DNA of 36,314 bases from Proteus terrae (GCF_003144325.1 NZ_PENS01000022.1:1-36314), one strand, 5' to 3'. Positions 9,671 through 20,106 are shown, counted from the first letter of the stretch. Notes: generated by a model from the sequence alone, not told the origin. Translations and numbers: made by a program.

Positions 9671-9700
9671 CAATGTTGATGTGAAAAATCATCAACATTG
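9671..9700. other. Perfect 11-pair hairpin upstream of rluB
   Basis: CAATGTTGATG and CATCAACATTG form a perfect inverted repeat around the eight-base loop TGAAAAAT. No T run follows on either strand, so it is not a classic terminator. Together with the hairpin at 9719-9755 it makes a structured stretch 75-160 bases before rluB. Confidence 0.7.
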
Positions 9701-9718
9701 TTCACTATTGAATCAATA

Positions 9719-9766
9719 AACCTGTGTTTATTTCTTATTTTAATAAACATGGGTTATTTTTATTTA
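9719..9766 (+). terminator. Terminator-like hairpin upstream of rluB
   Basis: AACCTGTGTTTATT pairs with AATAAACATGGGTT (14 pairs, two of them G-U) and is followed on the plus strand by ATTTTTATTT. It could end the rnm-yciO transcript, or act in the rluB leader; the T run is interrupted, so efficiency is uncertain. Confidence 0.55.
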
Positions 9767-9830
9767 ATTGATTTTTAAAAATTAATTCTATTTTTATGAC
9801 GCCTGTGAAGGCGACACATGAGGTTGTTTC

Positions 9831-10754
9831 ATGAGCGATAAATCGCAACGCACTGAAAAATTACAAAAAATCCTTGCTCGTTCTGGTCATGGCTCTCGCC
9901 GTGAAATTGAAGGTTATCTTCAAGAAGGACGTATCAGCATTGATGGTACAAAAGCGAAATTAGGTGATCGTATTGATGTCACCACTACAGCAAAAATCCG
10001 CTTAGATGGCCGTATTCTAAATATTCGTGAAGCACAAAAAGATGTTTGTCGTGTGCTTGCTTATTACAAGCCTGAAGGTGAACTATGTACTCGCAGTGAT
10101 CCACAAGGTCGCCCAACTGTTTTCCAGCGCCTTCCTCGCCTTAACAGTGCTCGCTGGATTGCTGTGGGTCGTCTTGATGTAAATACCAGTGGATTACTGT
10201 TATTTACAACAGATGGTGAATTAGCTAATCGTTTAATGCACCCTAGCCGTGAAGTTGAGCGTGAATACGCAGTACGTGTTTTTGGTGAAATTGATGATGC
10301 CAAAATTCGCCAGTTAACGCGCGGTGTACAATTAGAAGATGGCCCCGCTTCATTCCGCTCTGTTTCTTATCGTGGCGGTGAAGGGATTAATCAATGGTAT
10401 AACGTTTCTCTTACTGAAGGACGCAACCGCGAAGTTCGTCGTATGTGGGAAGCGGTTGGTGTACAAGTTAGCCGACTTATTCGTGTTCGTTATGGTGATA
10501 TTGATTTACCAAAAGGCTTACCACGTGGTGGTTGGGTTGAACTTGGATTAGATCAAATTAACTATTTACGCCAGCTAGTTGAATTAAATGACGAAACAGT
10601 AACAAAAGTTGCAGTAGAAAAAGATCAGCGTCGCATCAAAGCGAATCAGATCCGTCGTGCTGTTAAGCGTCATACTAAGATTTCAGCACGCACTTCAACA
10701 TCACCTGCTAAAAGAGCGTCAAGTCGTCGCCAGTCAACAGGAAATAAAAAGTAA
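9831..10754 (+). CDS. rluB: 23S rRNA pseudouridine(2605) synthase
   Basis: RluB, 307 residues, converts U2605 of 23S rRNA to pseudouridine. An N-terminal S4 RNA-binding domain (about residues 10-70; [20 protein letters not shown]) precedes the RsuA-family catalytic domain, whose [19 protein letters not shown] motif carries the catalytic aspartate. The [19 protein letters not shown] segment and a basic, Arg/Lys/Ser-rich tail from about residue 265 match E. coli RluB, with a differing tail end. GAGG lies seven bases before the ATG. Monocistronic, with its own terminator. Confidence 0.97.
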   Translation: MSDKSQRTEKLQKILARSGHGSRREIEGYLQEGRISIDGTKAKLGDRIDVTTTAKIRLDGRILNIREAQKDVCRVLAYYKPEGELCTRSDPQGRPTVFQRLPRLNSARWIAVGRLDVNTSGLLLFTTDGELANRLMHPSREVEREYAVRVFGEIDDAKIRQLTRGVQLEDGPASFRSVSYRGGEGINQWYNVSLTEGRNREVRRMWEAVGVQVSRLIRVRYGDIDLPKGLPRGGWVELGLDQINYLRQLVELNDETVTKVAVEKDQRRIKANQIRRAVKRHTKISARTSTSPAKRASSRRQSTGNKK

Positions 10755-10801
10755 TTAGCGAATAATTATTTATTATTTTAAATTAAAATATCATTTTTTA
10801 T

Positions 10802-10838
10802 AAAGAAGCACTCATTGAATAGGGTGCTTCTTTTTTTT
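10802..10838 (+). terminator. Intrinsic terminator after rluB
   Basis: GAAGCAC and GTGCTTC form a stem around a 12-base loop, followed by eight T residues; flanking AAA/TTT can extend the stem. Confidence 0.92.
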
Positions 10839-10954
10839 GATAGCTTTCTTTTTTCCATAAATGAAACTATGATGCACAGATTAATTAGATGAGAAGTCAT
10901 TTTTATTAAAATAATATTTTATTTGTATATTTTACGATAAGGTATACGCGATAT

Positions 10955-11902
10955 ATGCATCGTTCTTTTTATTTAACAACAATGTTATGTGCGACTACTC
11001 TTACTATGGGTTGTGAGCCAACGACTAATTCAAACTCACAGTCTGGCGTGTTCTATATTAGTAACAATAAAACAACACCGTTAGTCTTTCAAATAGATAA
11101 TAATTCTTTTTGGCTTAATACCGGTGAAGTGAAAGAAATAAAATTAGAGAATGGAAAACATGTATTAGTTGATGCTGATGGAACAAAGAAAACCTTTATG
11201 ATTTATCCCGGTAATCATGGTGGAATAATAAATCCATCTAGGGAAATCTACTATAGTTTCACTTCTACTTTTTCTCCTAAAGAAGGTGATGGGTATTTAT
11301 ACTTAACAATGCGTTCTGTTTGGATTGACGGTCAGCTTGTGCATGGTGCTATTAATAGCTCTGATGCTATGTTTATTGATAATAATGTTTTCCGCTGTGA
11401 AGTTCCATTAAATGAACCTCTCCCAACTTATTTACCTGATTGGAGTAATAAGGGAGTGGTAAATGTATTAACTAAGTGTTTTTCCCAATCTGAATTTCAA
11501 GATTTTATATCAAGAAAGCCATATGGTATTCATGTTTATTCAGGACATAATTTATTAGAAGCTCATAAAGAAAAAGATAAATACAATTGGATAAATGATG
11601 AAAATACGCGAACAGATGATTTTATTCCGACATTGAGTCATATTGAGTTTAATAATGGCGAAATGCTGAAAGAAGCTAAAAGTATTTATAAAGTAACCAA
11701 TTCCTATTTAGCTTCACGTGATCCGACTGAAAAGCAAAATTACTATAATGAATATCATTTTCATATAATGGCAATGGCTATGGTTTATAATCAGCAAATA
11801 CAGAATGATATATTTGATGATAGAGAAGCTTACTTTAAACTGATAAATGAAACAGGGCGTATATTTGGTGCTGGTATATTAAGTGAGCCAGCTTTAATAT
11901 AA
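10955..11902 (+). CDS. Predicted lipoprotein of unknown function
   Basis: 315 residues, not recognised. The N-terminus MHRSFYLTTM is followed by a hydrophobic stretch and the lipobox LTMGC with the lipidated cysteine at residue 20; the next residues (EPTTNSNSQSG) look like a flexible linker. The early mature part (about 30-75) is rich in beta-like segments (VFYISNNKTTPLVFQIDNN, GEVKEIKLENGKHVLVDADG), possibly a small beta-sandwich. The C-terminal part (about 215-300) looks helical. Two cysteines (in FRCEVP and TKCFSQ) could form a disulphide. The ATG has only a weak, distant AAGG, so expression may be low. Codon use is AT-richer than in neighbouring rluB. It sits between rluB and btuR, which are close in E. 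coli, so it is an insertion in a conserved neighbourhood. Confidence 0.75.
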   Translation: MHRSFYLTTMLCATTLTMGCEPTTNSNSQSGVFYISNNKTTPLVFQIDNNSFWLNTGEVKEIKLENGKHVLVDADGTKKTFMIYPGNHGGIINPSREIYYSFTSTFSPKEGDGYLYLTMRSVWIDGQLVHGAINSSDAMFIDNNVFRCEVPLNEPLPTYLPDWSNKGVVNVLTKCFSQSEFQDFISRKPYGIHVYSGHNLLEAHKEKDKYNWINDENTRTDDFIPTLSHIEFNNGEMLKEAKSIYKVTNSYLASRDPTEKQNYYNEYHFHIMAMAMVYNQQIQNDIFDDREAYFKLINETGRIFGAGILSEPALI

Positions 11903-11946
11903 ATAATTATTCATTTTTATATAATTGAAAAGGTGGTAAGGGATTA

Positions 11947-12537
11947 TTACCAATCTATGCCTTTTTGTGCTTTTATCCCACTATCAAAAGCATGTTTAAT
12001 AGGACGCATTTCTGTCACAGTATCTGCTAACTCGATTAATTTTCTATGGCAGCCTCTTCCAGTGATAATGATATTTTGATGAGAAGGGCGAGAACTAATC
12101 GCTGAAATAACCTCATCTAATGGCAAATAGTTAAAACTAATCATATAGGTAATTTCATCAAGAATAACGAGGTCGTATTCTGGATTATTAAGCAGTTTGA
12201 GTGCATATTGCCAAGTATTTAAACAAGCGACTGTATCTGCACTTTTATCTTGCGTTTCCCAAGTAAATCCAGTTTCCATTACATAGAAAGGTACGCCGAA
12301 TTGTTCCAGTAGGTTACGTTCACCGTTTTCCCAGGTTCCTTTAATAAATTGCACAACACCAACCTTTTTTTGATGACCAACTGCGCGGGTTGCTGTACCC
12401 ATAGCTGCGGTTGTTTTTCCTTTACCATTACCGGTGAAAATCATCACAATACCTTGTTCTCGTTGAGCTTGCTCAATTCGGGTATCTACTTTTTCTTTTA
12501 AACGTTGTTGGCGTTTTTGGTGTTGTGCATTATTCAT
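11947..12537 (-). CDS. btuR: Cob(I)alamin adenosyltransferase
   Basis: BtuR/CobO family, 196 residues, transfers the adenosyl group of ATP to cob(I)alamin to make the adenosylcobalamin coenzyme. The P-loop GNGKGKTT is at residues 36-43, and the Walker-B-like segment LVILDEITY and the C-terminal ITGRGCHRKLIELADTVTEM match the family. It starts 25 bases beyond the yciK stop with GAGG upstream, so the two are probably one transcript, as in E. coli. The weak repeat GGTAA/TTACC at its 3' end (about 11934-11950) may help termination. Confidence 0.96.
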   Translation of the reverse strand: MNNAQHQKRQQRLKEKVDTRIEQAQREQGIVMIFTGNGKGKTTAAMGTATRAVGHQKKVGVVQFIKGTWENGERNLLEQFGVPFYVMETGFTWETQDKSADTVACLNTWQYALKLLNNPEYDLVILDEITYMISFNYLPLDEVISAISSRPSHQNIIITGRGCHRKLIELADTVTEMRPIKHAFDSGIKAQKGIDW

Positions 12538-12562
12538 TAAACTACCTCGAGCTTAAATTATG

Positions 12563-13327
12563 TTATTCAGCAGGGCCAGCTTTACGACCAGGTTGTGCAT
12601 CTAAAGATTGTCCTTTCACATCAATACTGTCATCACTCATCAAATAGAGATATAACGGCATCAAATCTTTAGGTGTTTTTAGCTTTTGTGAATTTTCATC
12701 AGGGAATGCACTCGCTCTCATTGCTGTACGAGTACCACCAGGATTGATGCAGTTAATACGCAAAGTACTTTCGTTATATTCTTCATTAAGTACCTGCATA
12801 AAGCCTTCTGTTGCGAATTTTGATACAGAGTAAGCTCCCCAACCATAACGACCTTGGCGACCCACACTGGATGTCGTGAGGATAAGACTCGCATGAGGCG
12901 CTTTAAGCATCAATGGCAATAGGGCTTTTGTTAGCATAAATGTCGCATTAACGTTGACTTGCATAACGTCATGCCAAAGGTTGCTTGGTTGATTAATGAT
13001 AGGCTCAACAACACCTAATAAACCAGCATTTTGTAATACACCATCAAGATGAGGGAAGCGTTTAACGAGAGTATCCGCAAATTGCTGAAAATCATTCTCT
13101 GTCGCTGTAAGTAGATCAAGTGGATATAACATAGGTTGTTGGCCACCTGATGTGATTATCTCTTCTTGAACATCCTCAAGTTTTGATAGAGTACGGCCTA
13201 ATAAGATAAGTGTTGCGCCGTATTGAGCATAAGTTAGTGCAGCTTCTTTTCCTATGCCATCACCAGCACCTGTTACTAGAATAATTTTATCTTTTAGCAC
13301 GCTATGATCGGGTTGATATTGCAACAT
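12563..13327 (-). CDS. yciK: Short-chain dehydrogenase YciK
   Basis: 254-residue NAD(P)-dependent oxidoreductase of the short-chain dehydrogenase/reductase family. The nucleotide-binding TGAGDGIG is at residues 19-26, the NAG motif at 100-102, and the catalytic Ser (153/154), Tyr166 and Lys170 (YSVSK) are all present. The substrate is not established for the family member. The order yciK-btuR on the same strand and the divergent sohB are conserved with E. coli. The AGGATATC before the ATG is a usable ribosome site. Confidence 0.95.
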   Translation of the reverse strand: MLQYQPDHSVLKDKIILVTGAGDGIGKEAALTYAQYGATLILLGRTLSKLEDVQEEIITSGGQQPMLYPLDLLTATENDFQQFADTLVKRFPHLDGVLQNAGLLGVVEPIINQPSNLWHDVMQVNVNATFMLTKALLPLMLKAPHASLILTTSSVGRQGRYGWGAYSVSKFATEGFMQVLNEEYNESTLRINCINPGGTRTAMRASAFPDENSQKLKTPKDLMPLYLYLMSDDSIDVKGQSLDAQPGRKAGPAE

Positions 13328-13537
13328 ATTGATATCCTGTCTAGTAAAAAGTAAATAAAGTGTAACGTCTTATTTGTCTAGCGACCAGTTTAGTCTGGCT
13401 TTTTGTTTACAATTTATGGCTATTTTCTTTATGGTATTAAGCATAATCATGCCTTTGTTGCTGGCGCTAAAGCAGAATTTCGTTAAACTAGGTGTATTGA
13501 TTTGAGTCAGTGTTATTAACCTTAAAAAGAGGTCTTT

Positions 13538-14584
13538 GTGGAATATATTTTGCAATATGGACTGTTTTTAGCAGAAATTGTCACCGTTGTTGTGGCGATT
13601 ATCGCTATCGTGTTGTTTTTCGTCGTGATTGGAAATAAAAAGCAAAATCGTAAAGGGACATTAAGAGTCACAGATCTTGCTGAAGCTTATGAAGAAAAAC
13701 AGCGCGTTATGCAACAAGCGAAAATGGACGATGCTGAATTAAAAGTCTGGTATAAAGCATTTAAGAAACAGCAGAAAAAAGAGAATAAACAGAGTAAAAA
13801 CAATGCGAAAGAAGGTAAAAAAGGCGTTGTAAAACCTTGTTTATATGTGCTTGATTTTAACGGTAGTATGGATGCACACGAAGTGGGTGCATTACGTGAA
13901 GAAATCAGCGCCATTCTTTCTGTTGCACAATCGGGTGATGAAGTATTACTGCGTTTAGAAAGTCCGGGTGGCATGGTTCATGGTTATGGATTAGCAGCAG
14001 CTCAGTTAACGCGTTTAAAAGAAAAGGGCATTAAACTGACTGCGGTTGTCGATAAAGTGGCTGCCAGCGGAGGATATATGATGGCATGTGTAGCAGATAA
14101 AATTATTGCTGCACCATTTGCGATTATTGGCTCGATTGGTGTTGTGGCTCAAATTCCTAATATTCACCGTTTACTCAAGAAAAATGATATTGATGTTGAG
14201 TTACATACTGCCGGCGAATATAAACGCACATTAACCTTATTAGGCGAAAATACCGAAGAAGGACGTGAGAAATTTAAGCAAGATTTAAATGAAACACATC
14301 TGTTATTTAAATCATTTGTGCATAAATATCGCCCTCAACTTGATATCGATAGTGTTGCAACCGGTGAGTATTGGTACGGCTCAGAAGCACTAAACAGAGG
14401 CTTAATTGATGAAGTTGGTGTGAGTGATGATTGGTTGATCGATCATATTAATGATTTTGAAGTTCTCTCTGTCCAATATGTTACCAAGAAGAAAATGGTC
14501 GAACGTGTTACAGGCGGTGCAATGGAAAGCGTTGATAAACTGATGATGCGTTGGGTACAAAGAAGTAAGAAACCGCTACTATAA
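13538..14584 (+). CDS. sohB: Inner-membrane serine protease SohB
   Basis: 348 residues, S49-family signal-peptide-peptidase-like protease anchored in the inner membrane with its catalytic domain in the periplasm. One N-terminal membrane helix (about residues 8-32) is followed by a lysine-rich, probably coiled linker (about 50-97). The catalytic nucleophile Ser177 (KVAASGGYM) and general base Lys229 (GEYKRTLT) fit the S49 Ser/Lys dyad. The start is a GTG at 13538, chosen because AGAGG lies seven bases upstream and the sequence then aligns with E. coli SohB (MELLSEYGLFLAKIVTVV). Divergent from yciK. Confidence 0.96.
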   Translation: MEYILQYGLFLAEIVTVVVAIIAIVLFFVVIGNKKQNRKGTLRVTDLAEAYEEKQRVMQQAKMDDAELKVWYKAFKKQQKKENKQSKNNAKEGKKGVVKPCLYVLDFNGSMDAHEVGALREEISAILSVAQSGDEVLLRLESPGGMVHGYGLAAAQLTRLKEKGIKLTAVVDKVAASGGYMMACVADKIIAAPFAIIGSIGVVAQIPNIHRLLKKNDIDVELHTAGEYKRTLTLLGENTEEGREKFKQDLNETHLLFKSFVHKYRPQLDIDSVATGEYWYGSEALNRGLIDEVGVSDDWLIDHINDFEVLSVQYVTKKKMVERVTGGAMESVDKLMMRWVQRSKKPLL

Positions 14585-14603
14585 GCCAATAAATACGCCA
14601 TAA

Positions 14604-14644
14604 ATGATATCAGCGATACGGGTGATTGCTGATATCATCTTTTC
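14604..14644 (+). terminator. Intrinsic terminator after sohB
   Basis: ATGATATCAGC pairs perfectly with GCTGATATCAT, extended inward by three further pairs to a seven-base loop, and is followed by CTTTTCTT. It begins 20 bases after the sohB stop. Confidence 0.85.
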
Positions 14645-14705
14645 TTGCCATCACTATTCCCAAATCTTTCAATAAATATTCTAAAGGTTTGTATTTCGAT
14701 AAGAC

Positions 14706-14733
14706 AAAAAAAGCCAGTGAAAATTTCACTGGC
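14706..14733 (-). terminator. Strong minus-strand intrinsic terminator without an adjacent gene
   Basis: GCCAGTGA and TCACTGGC form a stem around a five-base loop, and on the minus strand seven T residues follow at once. The nearest minus-strand gene, yciN, ends 327 bases upstream. It therefore ends either a long yciN 3' UTR or a separate small RNA. Confidence 0.88.
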
Positions 14734-14941
14734 AATCAAAGAAATAATTGATATTGCTTATAACAACAACAGGGTAAATATTTCCTCTTTCTAAGAGGCT
14801 TCAATATAGCCGTAAATAGAAAATAAAAATAATTGATATTACTGATTGTATTGATAGGTAAGTGTAATCACGAGTTGCGATGTGATAGAAAATCCGTATT
14901 ACGTTTAAATTGAATTTTTATTCTTTATTTTTGTTTAATTA
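14734..14941 (-). ncRNA. Possible small RNA or yciN 3' UTR (boundaries uncertain)
   Basis: The stretch just upstream of the terminator at 14706-14733 on the minus strand holds no reading frame but has a small stem CCTCTT/AAGAGG (about 14784-14798) and U-rich, unstructured sequence before the terminator hairpin, a layout typical of Hfq-binding RNAs. No clear promoter could be fixed by eye and the 5' end is unknown. This is an inference from structure only. Confidence 0.25.
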
Positions 14942-14980
14942 TGCCAGTTATTGGTGTCTGTATAAATGCAATAACTGGCA
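14942..14980. repeat. Perfect 12-pair inverted repeat in the sohB-yciN gap
   Basis: TGCCAGTTATTG and CAATAACTGGCA flank a 15-base loop. Neither strand has a T run directly after it. The outer GCCAGT/ACTGGC arms recur in the terminator at 14706-14733. It lies about 80 bases beyond the yciN stop and may stabilise or end that transcript. Confidence 0.7.
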
Positions 14981-15060
14981 AACAAAGTCTCTTTTTTGTT
15001 ATCAATAAAGAGTAAATCAAATTACTTTGGCGATTAAATAAAAATAATCACAAGGATGAT

Positions 15061-15309
15061 TTATTCTAAATGGTATTTATCAGATAACACATGAGCTAAA
15101 TGCTTAAACATATTGAATGCTGCAGTGCTTTTTGCAGTAGGTAAACCTTGTTCATCTAAAAAAAATTCACCTTTAAATACGAGGACATTACCTTTTTGTT
15201 CAACTGAATCAGCACGCATACCGTGTATATAATCTTCATGTTCACATATGATTTTATTCGCTTTTTCAAGTAGCATCTCTGTTGTAATCGGTGTAGTTTG
15301 TGTTGACAT
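15061..15309 (-). CDS. yciN: Conserved protein YciN
   Basis: 82 residues, close to E. coli YciN in length and sequence; the C-terminal half ([27 protein letters not shown]) is nearly unchanged. It is a small cytosolic protein of unknown function, with no signal peptide or membrane segment. GGAGC lies seven bases before the ATG. As in E. coli it lies between sohB and topA on the opposite strand. Confidence 0.95.
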   Translation of the reverse strand: MSTQTTPITTEMLLEKANKIICEHEDYIHGMRADSVEQKGNVLVFKGEFFLDEQGLPTAKSTAAFNMFKHLAHVLSDKYHLE

Positions 15310-15616
15310 AATATGTGCTCCTTAGAAAAATAATTTGTTGCGCCTCACTTTTTATCAGGTAGAGTGTGGCATTTTTAAAAGCTTAGCTACTCTATATGTA
15401 GCAAACAATGATTTGCCTGTACCCGATCAAAGCGGTGAGGTGATTAAAATACCTCAAAAAAAGCCACGAGTTTTGAGCTCGAGCAAAAGCTTTGAATAAA
15501 AACAGGTTGATATATTGCAAAACTAACGCAATATAAAAAAGAGATTTTAAACATTTTTTTAGTTGAGGGTATTAAACGATACCGTCATAACAAAGTTTAA
15601 TTAGGTAAAGGTAATT
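15310..15616. other. yciN-topA divergent intergenic region with an inverted repeat
   Basis: No gene. It should hold promoters for both topA and yciN. A perfect eight-base inverted repeat TATATTGC / GCAATATA (15511-15518 and 15528-15535, nine-base spacer) about 80 bases before topA could be an operator or an RNA hairpin. A GAGGT/ACCTC repeat lies near 15435-15453. Confidence 0.45.
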
Positions 15617-18214
15617 ATGGGTAAAGCTCTTGTTATCGTGGAGTCCCCGGCTAAAGCCAAAACGATCAATAAATATCTTGGCAATGACTACGTAGTTAAA
15701 TCTAGCGTGGGTCACATTCGTGATTTGCCAAAGAGTGGTTCTGGCAGCCAGAAGAGCGAAAACTCATCCGCCACGAAAGGCGCGAAAAAAGTTAAAAAGG
15801 ATGAGAAATCAGCCTTAGTCAGCCGTATGGGAGTTGATCCCTATAATGGATGGAATGCGAATTATCAAATTCTACCCGGCAAAGAAAAAGTCGTGGCTGA
15901 ACTAAAAGCATTAGCTGAGAAAGCTGATCATGTCTATCTCGCAACGGACCTTGACCGCGAAGGAGAAGCTATCGCGTGGCATTTACGCGAAGTTATCGGC
16001 GGTGATGATGAACGGTTTAGTCGAGTGGTTTTTAACGAAATCACTAAAAATGCCATTACACAAGCTTTCCAAACTCCGGGTGAGTTAAATATAGATCGCG
16101 TTAACGCGCAACAAGCACGTCGCTTTATGGATCGTGTTGTGGGCTATATGGTTTCACCTTTACTTTGGAAAAAAGTGGCTCGTGGATTATCTGCAGGTCG
16201 AGTGCAATCAGTTGCCGTGCGTCTTTTAGTTGAACGTGAGCGTGAAATTAAAGCCTTTGTTCCTGAAGAATATTGGCAATTACACGCGTCACTGTTAACG
16301 CCTGACGAACAGCCATTGCGTATGGAAGTCACGCATTATAATGATAAAGCCTTCAACCCTGTTTCATCTGATGAAACACAGGTTGCGGTTAAAGCATTAC
16401 AGAATGCGACCTTCACGGTAAAAGATCGTGAAGATAGACCTACATCCAGCAAGCCAAGCGCACCACTTATCACATCAACCTTACAGCAAGCGGCAAGTAC
16501 GCGTTTAAGCTTTGGTGTGAAAAAGACGATGATGCTAGCTCAGCGCCTTTATGAAGCAGGTTATATAACCTATATGCGTACTGACTCAACTAACTTAAGT
16601 CAGGATGCAATTCAAATGGCACGTGATTATATCAATGAGAATTTTGGCGCTAAGTATTTGCCGAAAGAGCCAAACGTTTATTCGAGCAAAGAAAATTCTC
16701 AAGAAGCGCACGAAGCTATTCGTCCTTCTGATATCAACGTTATCGCTGAATCTTTAAAAGATATGGATAATGATGCTAAACGTCTATATCAGCTGATTTG
16801 GAATCAATTTGTTGCTTGTCAAATGACACCAGCAAAATACGATTCGACCACATTAACAGTCGAATCAGGTGATTATAAACTACGTGCTAAAGGTCGGACT
16901 TTACGTTTTGCAGGTTGGACTAAAGTCATGCCAGCTATGCGTAATAAAGATGAAGATAAAACCTTACCAGCCGTTGATGTAGGGGCAAAACTGGCTTTAG
17001 CTGAATTAGAACCTACTCAGCACTTTACTAAGCCCCCAGCTCGTTTTAGCGAAGCAACGTTAGTTAAAGAATTAGAAAAACGCGGTATCGGCCGTCCTTC
17101 AACGTATGCATCTATCATCTCCACTATTCAAGATCGTGGTTATGTGAAAGTTGAAAACCGTCGTTTTTATGCAGAAAAAATGGGTGAAATTGTAACAGAT
17201 CGCTTAGAAGAGAATTTTAGCGATTTAATGAATTACGATTTTACTGCGCAAATGGAAGATCATCTCGACCATGTTGCTAATAATGAAGAAAACTGGAAAG
17301 CGGTATTAGATGCGTTCTTCACTGATTTTAGTCAACAATTAGAAGTTGCTGAAAAAGATCCTGAAGAAGGCGGAATGCGACCAAATCCAATGGTTATTAC
17401 GTCAATTGAATGTCCAACGTGTTCTCGTCATATGGGAATTAGAACGGCAACAACAGGCGTATTCTTAGGATGTTCAGGCTATGCTTTACCGCCTAAAGAG
17501 CGTTGCAAACAAACCATCAATCTTATTCCTGAAGATGAATTATTAAATATTCTTGAAGGGGAAGATGCAGAAACCAACGCATTACGAGCTCGTCGTCGTT
17601 GCCCGAAATGTGGTACTGCAATGGACAGTTACCTGATTGATACTCATCGTAAATTACATGTTTGTGGTAATAATCCTGCATGTGATGGTTATGAAGTTGA
17701 AGAGGGTGAATTCCGTTTAAAAGGTTATGAAGGTCCAGTTATTGAGTGCGATAAATGTGGTTCTGAAATGCACCTGAAAATGGGGCGTTTTGGTAAATAC
17801 ATGGGTTGTACTAATGATGATTGTAAAAATACCCGTAAGATCTTAAAAAGCGGTGAAATTGCACCACCGAAGGAAGATCCAGTTCCACTTCCTGAATTGT
17901 TATGTGAAAAATCAGATGCTTACTTTGTCTTACGAGACGGTGCTGCTGGTGTCTTCTTGGCTGCAAACACGTTCCCTAAATCAAGAGAAACGCGTGCACC
18001 AAAAGTAGAAGAACTGGTTCGTTTTAAAGACCGTTTAGCAGAGAAAATGCGTTATTTAGCAGAAGCTCCGGTGGCTGATCCTGAAGGAAACCCAACGATT
18101 GTGCGTTTTAGTCGTAAAACAAAACAGCAATATGTTTCTTCAGAGAAAGATGGCAAGGCAACAGGTTGGTCTGCGTTTTATGTCGATGGTAAATGGGTTG
18201 AAAAAACCAAATAA
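15617..18214 (+). CDS. topA: DNA topoisomerase I
   Basis: TopA, 865 residues, the same length class as the E. coli enzyme; relaxes negative supercoils. The TOPRIM domain starts with [20 protein letters not shown] (Glu9) and contains the [13 protein letters not shown] metal-binding motif. The active-site tyrosine is Tyr319 in YITYMRTDS, the same number as in E. coli. The C-terminal part has three four-cysteine zinc ribbons beginning at about residue 599 (CPTC...CSGY, CPKC...C, CDKC...C), followed by the zinc-free ribbon ending in [22 protein letters not shown] lies before the ATG. In E. coli its promoters respond to supercoiling; no such control can be read here. Confidence 0.98.
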   Translation: MGKALVIVESPAKAKTINKYLGNDYVVKSSVGHIRDLPKSGSGSQKSENSSATKGAKKVKKDEKSALVSRMGVDPYNGWNANYQILPGKEKVVAELKALAEKADHVYLATDLDREGEAIAWHLREVIGGDDERFSRVVFNEITKNAITQAFQTPGELNIDRVNAQQARRFMDRVVGYMVSPLLWKKVARGLSAGRVQSVAVRLLVEREREIKAFVPEEYWQLHASLLTPDEQPLRMEVTHYNDKAFNPVSSDETQVAVKALQNATFTVKDREDRPTSSKPSAPLITSTLQQAASTRLSFGVKKTMMLAQRLYEAGYITYMRTDSTNLSQDAIQMARDYINENFGAKYLPKEPNVYSSKENSQEAHEAIRPSDINVIAESLKDMDNDAKRLYQLIWNQFVACQMTPAKYDSTTLTVESGDYKLRAKGRTLRFAGWTKVMPAMRNKDEDKTLPAVDVGAKLALAELEPTQHFTKPPARFSEATLVKELEKRGIGRPSTYASIISTIQDRGYVKVENRRFYAEKMGEIVTDRLEENFSDLMNYDFTAQMEDHLDHVANNEENWKAVLDAFFTDFSQQLEVAEKDPEEGGMRPNPMVITSIECPTCSRHMGIRTATTGVFLGCSGYALPPKERCKQTINLIPEDELLNILEGEDAETNALRARRRCPKCGTAMDSYLIDTHRKLHVCGNNPACDGYEVEEGEFRLKGYEGPVIECDKCGSEMHLKMGRFGKYMGCTNDDCKNTRKILKSGEIAPPKEDPVPLPELLCEKSDAYFVLRDGAAGVFLAANTFPKSRETRAPKVEELVRFKDRLAEKMRYLAEAPVADPEGNPTIVRFSRKTKQQYVSSEKDGKATGWSAFYVDGKWVEKTK

Positions 18215-18235
18215 CATTGGCATTGCGTGATAAAT

Positions 18236-18269
18236 AAAAAAGCGACTAATGAGAGTTAGTCGCTTTTTT
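18236..18269 (+). terminator. Intrinsic terminator after topA
   Basis: A perfect 14-pair stem (AAAAAAGCGACTAA / TTAGTCGCTTTTTT) with a six-base loop, symmetrical and so possibly active in both directions. It starts 21 bases after the topA stop. Confidence 0.93.
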
Positions 18270-18369
18270 GTATTTAGAAGGTATGCTAATTAAATACACT
18301 GAAACAGTATTAATGGTTGATTTCTATTTGTCTAATATTTTACTTTGCTAATAATAAGACGGAGATACT

Positions 18370-18894
18370 ATGAAACTGATGCCTTTGTTACTATCTGGCT
18401 TACTCTTCACCTCTGTAGCAAGCGCTGCAACGTTAGATGTCACGTTAAATGAAGCCTTACCAACGGGTGCTGGCAACGATATTGGTGTTGTCACTATCAC
18501 TGAAACTGATTATGGGCTGTTATTTACGCCAAAACTCACTGGATTAACACCGGGTATTCATGGTTTTCATATTCATGCTAATGGTTCTTGTGAACCAGAT
18601 ATGAAAGATGGCAAACCTGTGCCTGCTTTAAAAGCTGGCGGCCATTTAGATCCTGAAAAAGTTGGTGTTCACTTGGGGCCTTATAATAAAAATGGGCATC
18701 TAGGTGATTTACCGGGATTAGTCGTGAATGACAAAGGTGTTGCGGATTACGCAGTGTTAGCGCCAAAACTCACCAAACTTGAGCAAGTGAAAGACAAAGC
18801 TATCATGGTGCATGTTGGGGGCGACAACTATTCTGATGATCCCGAGGCTCTTGGCGGTGGTGGTGCAAGAATGGCATGTGGCGTGATTAAATAA
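18370..18894 (+). CDS. sodC: Periplasmic Cu/Zn superoxide dismutase
   Basis: SodC, 174 residues, converts superoxide to peroxide and oxygen in the periplasm. A signal peptide (MKLMPLLLSGLLFTSVASA, cleavage at about residue 19) is followed by the metal site: GFHIHANGSC (two copper histidines and a disulphide cysteine), GGHLDP (bridging histidine), GHLGDLPGL (zinc ligands) and the last copper histidine in MVHVGGDN. The second disulphide cysteine is in ARMACGVIK. GGAG precedes the ATG. In E. coli sodC is elsewhere, so its position between topA and cysB differs from that species. Confidence 0.97.
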   Translation: MKLMPLLLSGLLFTSVASAATLDVTLNEALPTGAGNDIGVVTITETDYGLLFTPKLTGLTPGIHGFHIHANGSCEPDMKDGKPVPALKAGGHLDPEKVGVHLGPYNKNGHLGDLPGLVVNDKGVADYAVLAPKLTKLEQVKDKAIMVHVGGDNYSDDPEALGGGGARMACGVIK

Positions 18895-18916
18895 TTTAAT
18901 GCAATTATTATGAAAG

Positions 18917-18947
18917 AAAAGCTGACTGTGAACGTCAGCTTTTTTTA
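18917..18947 (+). terminator. Intrinsic terminator after sodC
   Basis: AAAAGCTGAC pairs with GTCAGCTTTT across a seven-base loop, with the T run continuing to 18946. Confidence 0.92.
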
Positions 18948-19116
18948 TGTTTGTTTATAGCTTATAACTATTAGATATAACAAAATCTAAATAACGCTAT
19001 TAATTACGTTAGACCGAAATGAAATAAGTGATATAGTGGTTATATATTACATCTTTATTATTCTTTTTAGTTATATGAATATAAATAGAATAACGGAATA
19101 ATAAGTCTTTTGTTGA

Positions 19117-20106
<990 letters not shown>

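Noticed and set aside
9818-9841. Seven-codon upstream reading frame overlapping the rluB start
   Set aside because: Too short and without its own ribosome site; the ATG is probably chance.
13370-13555. 61-residue minus-strand reading frame between yciK and sohB
   Set aside because: It overlaps the sohB start and fills the divergent promoter region; composition looks non-coding and no ribosome site is seen.
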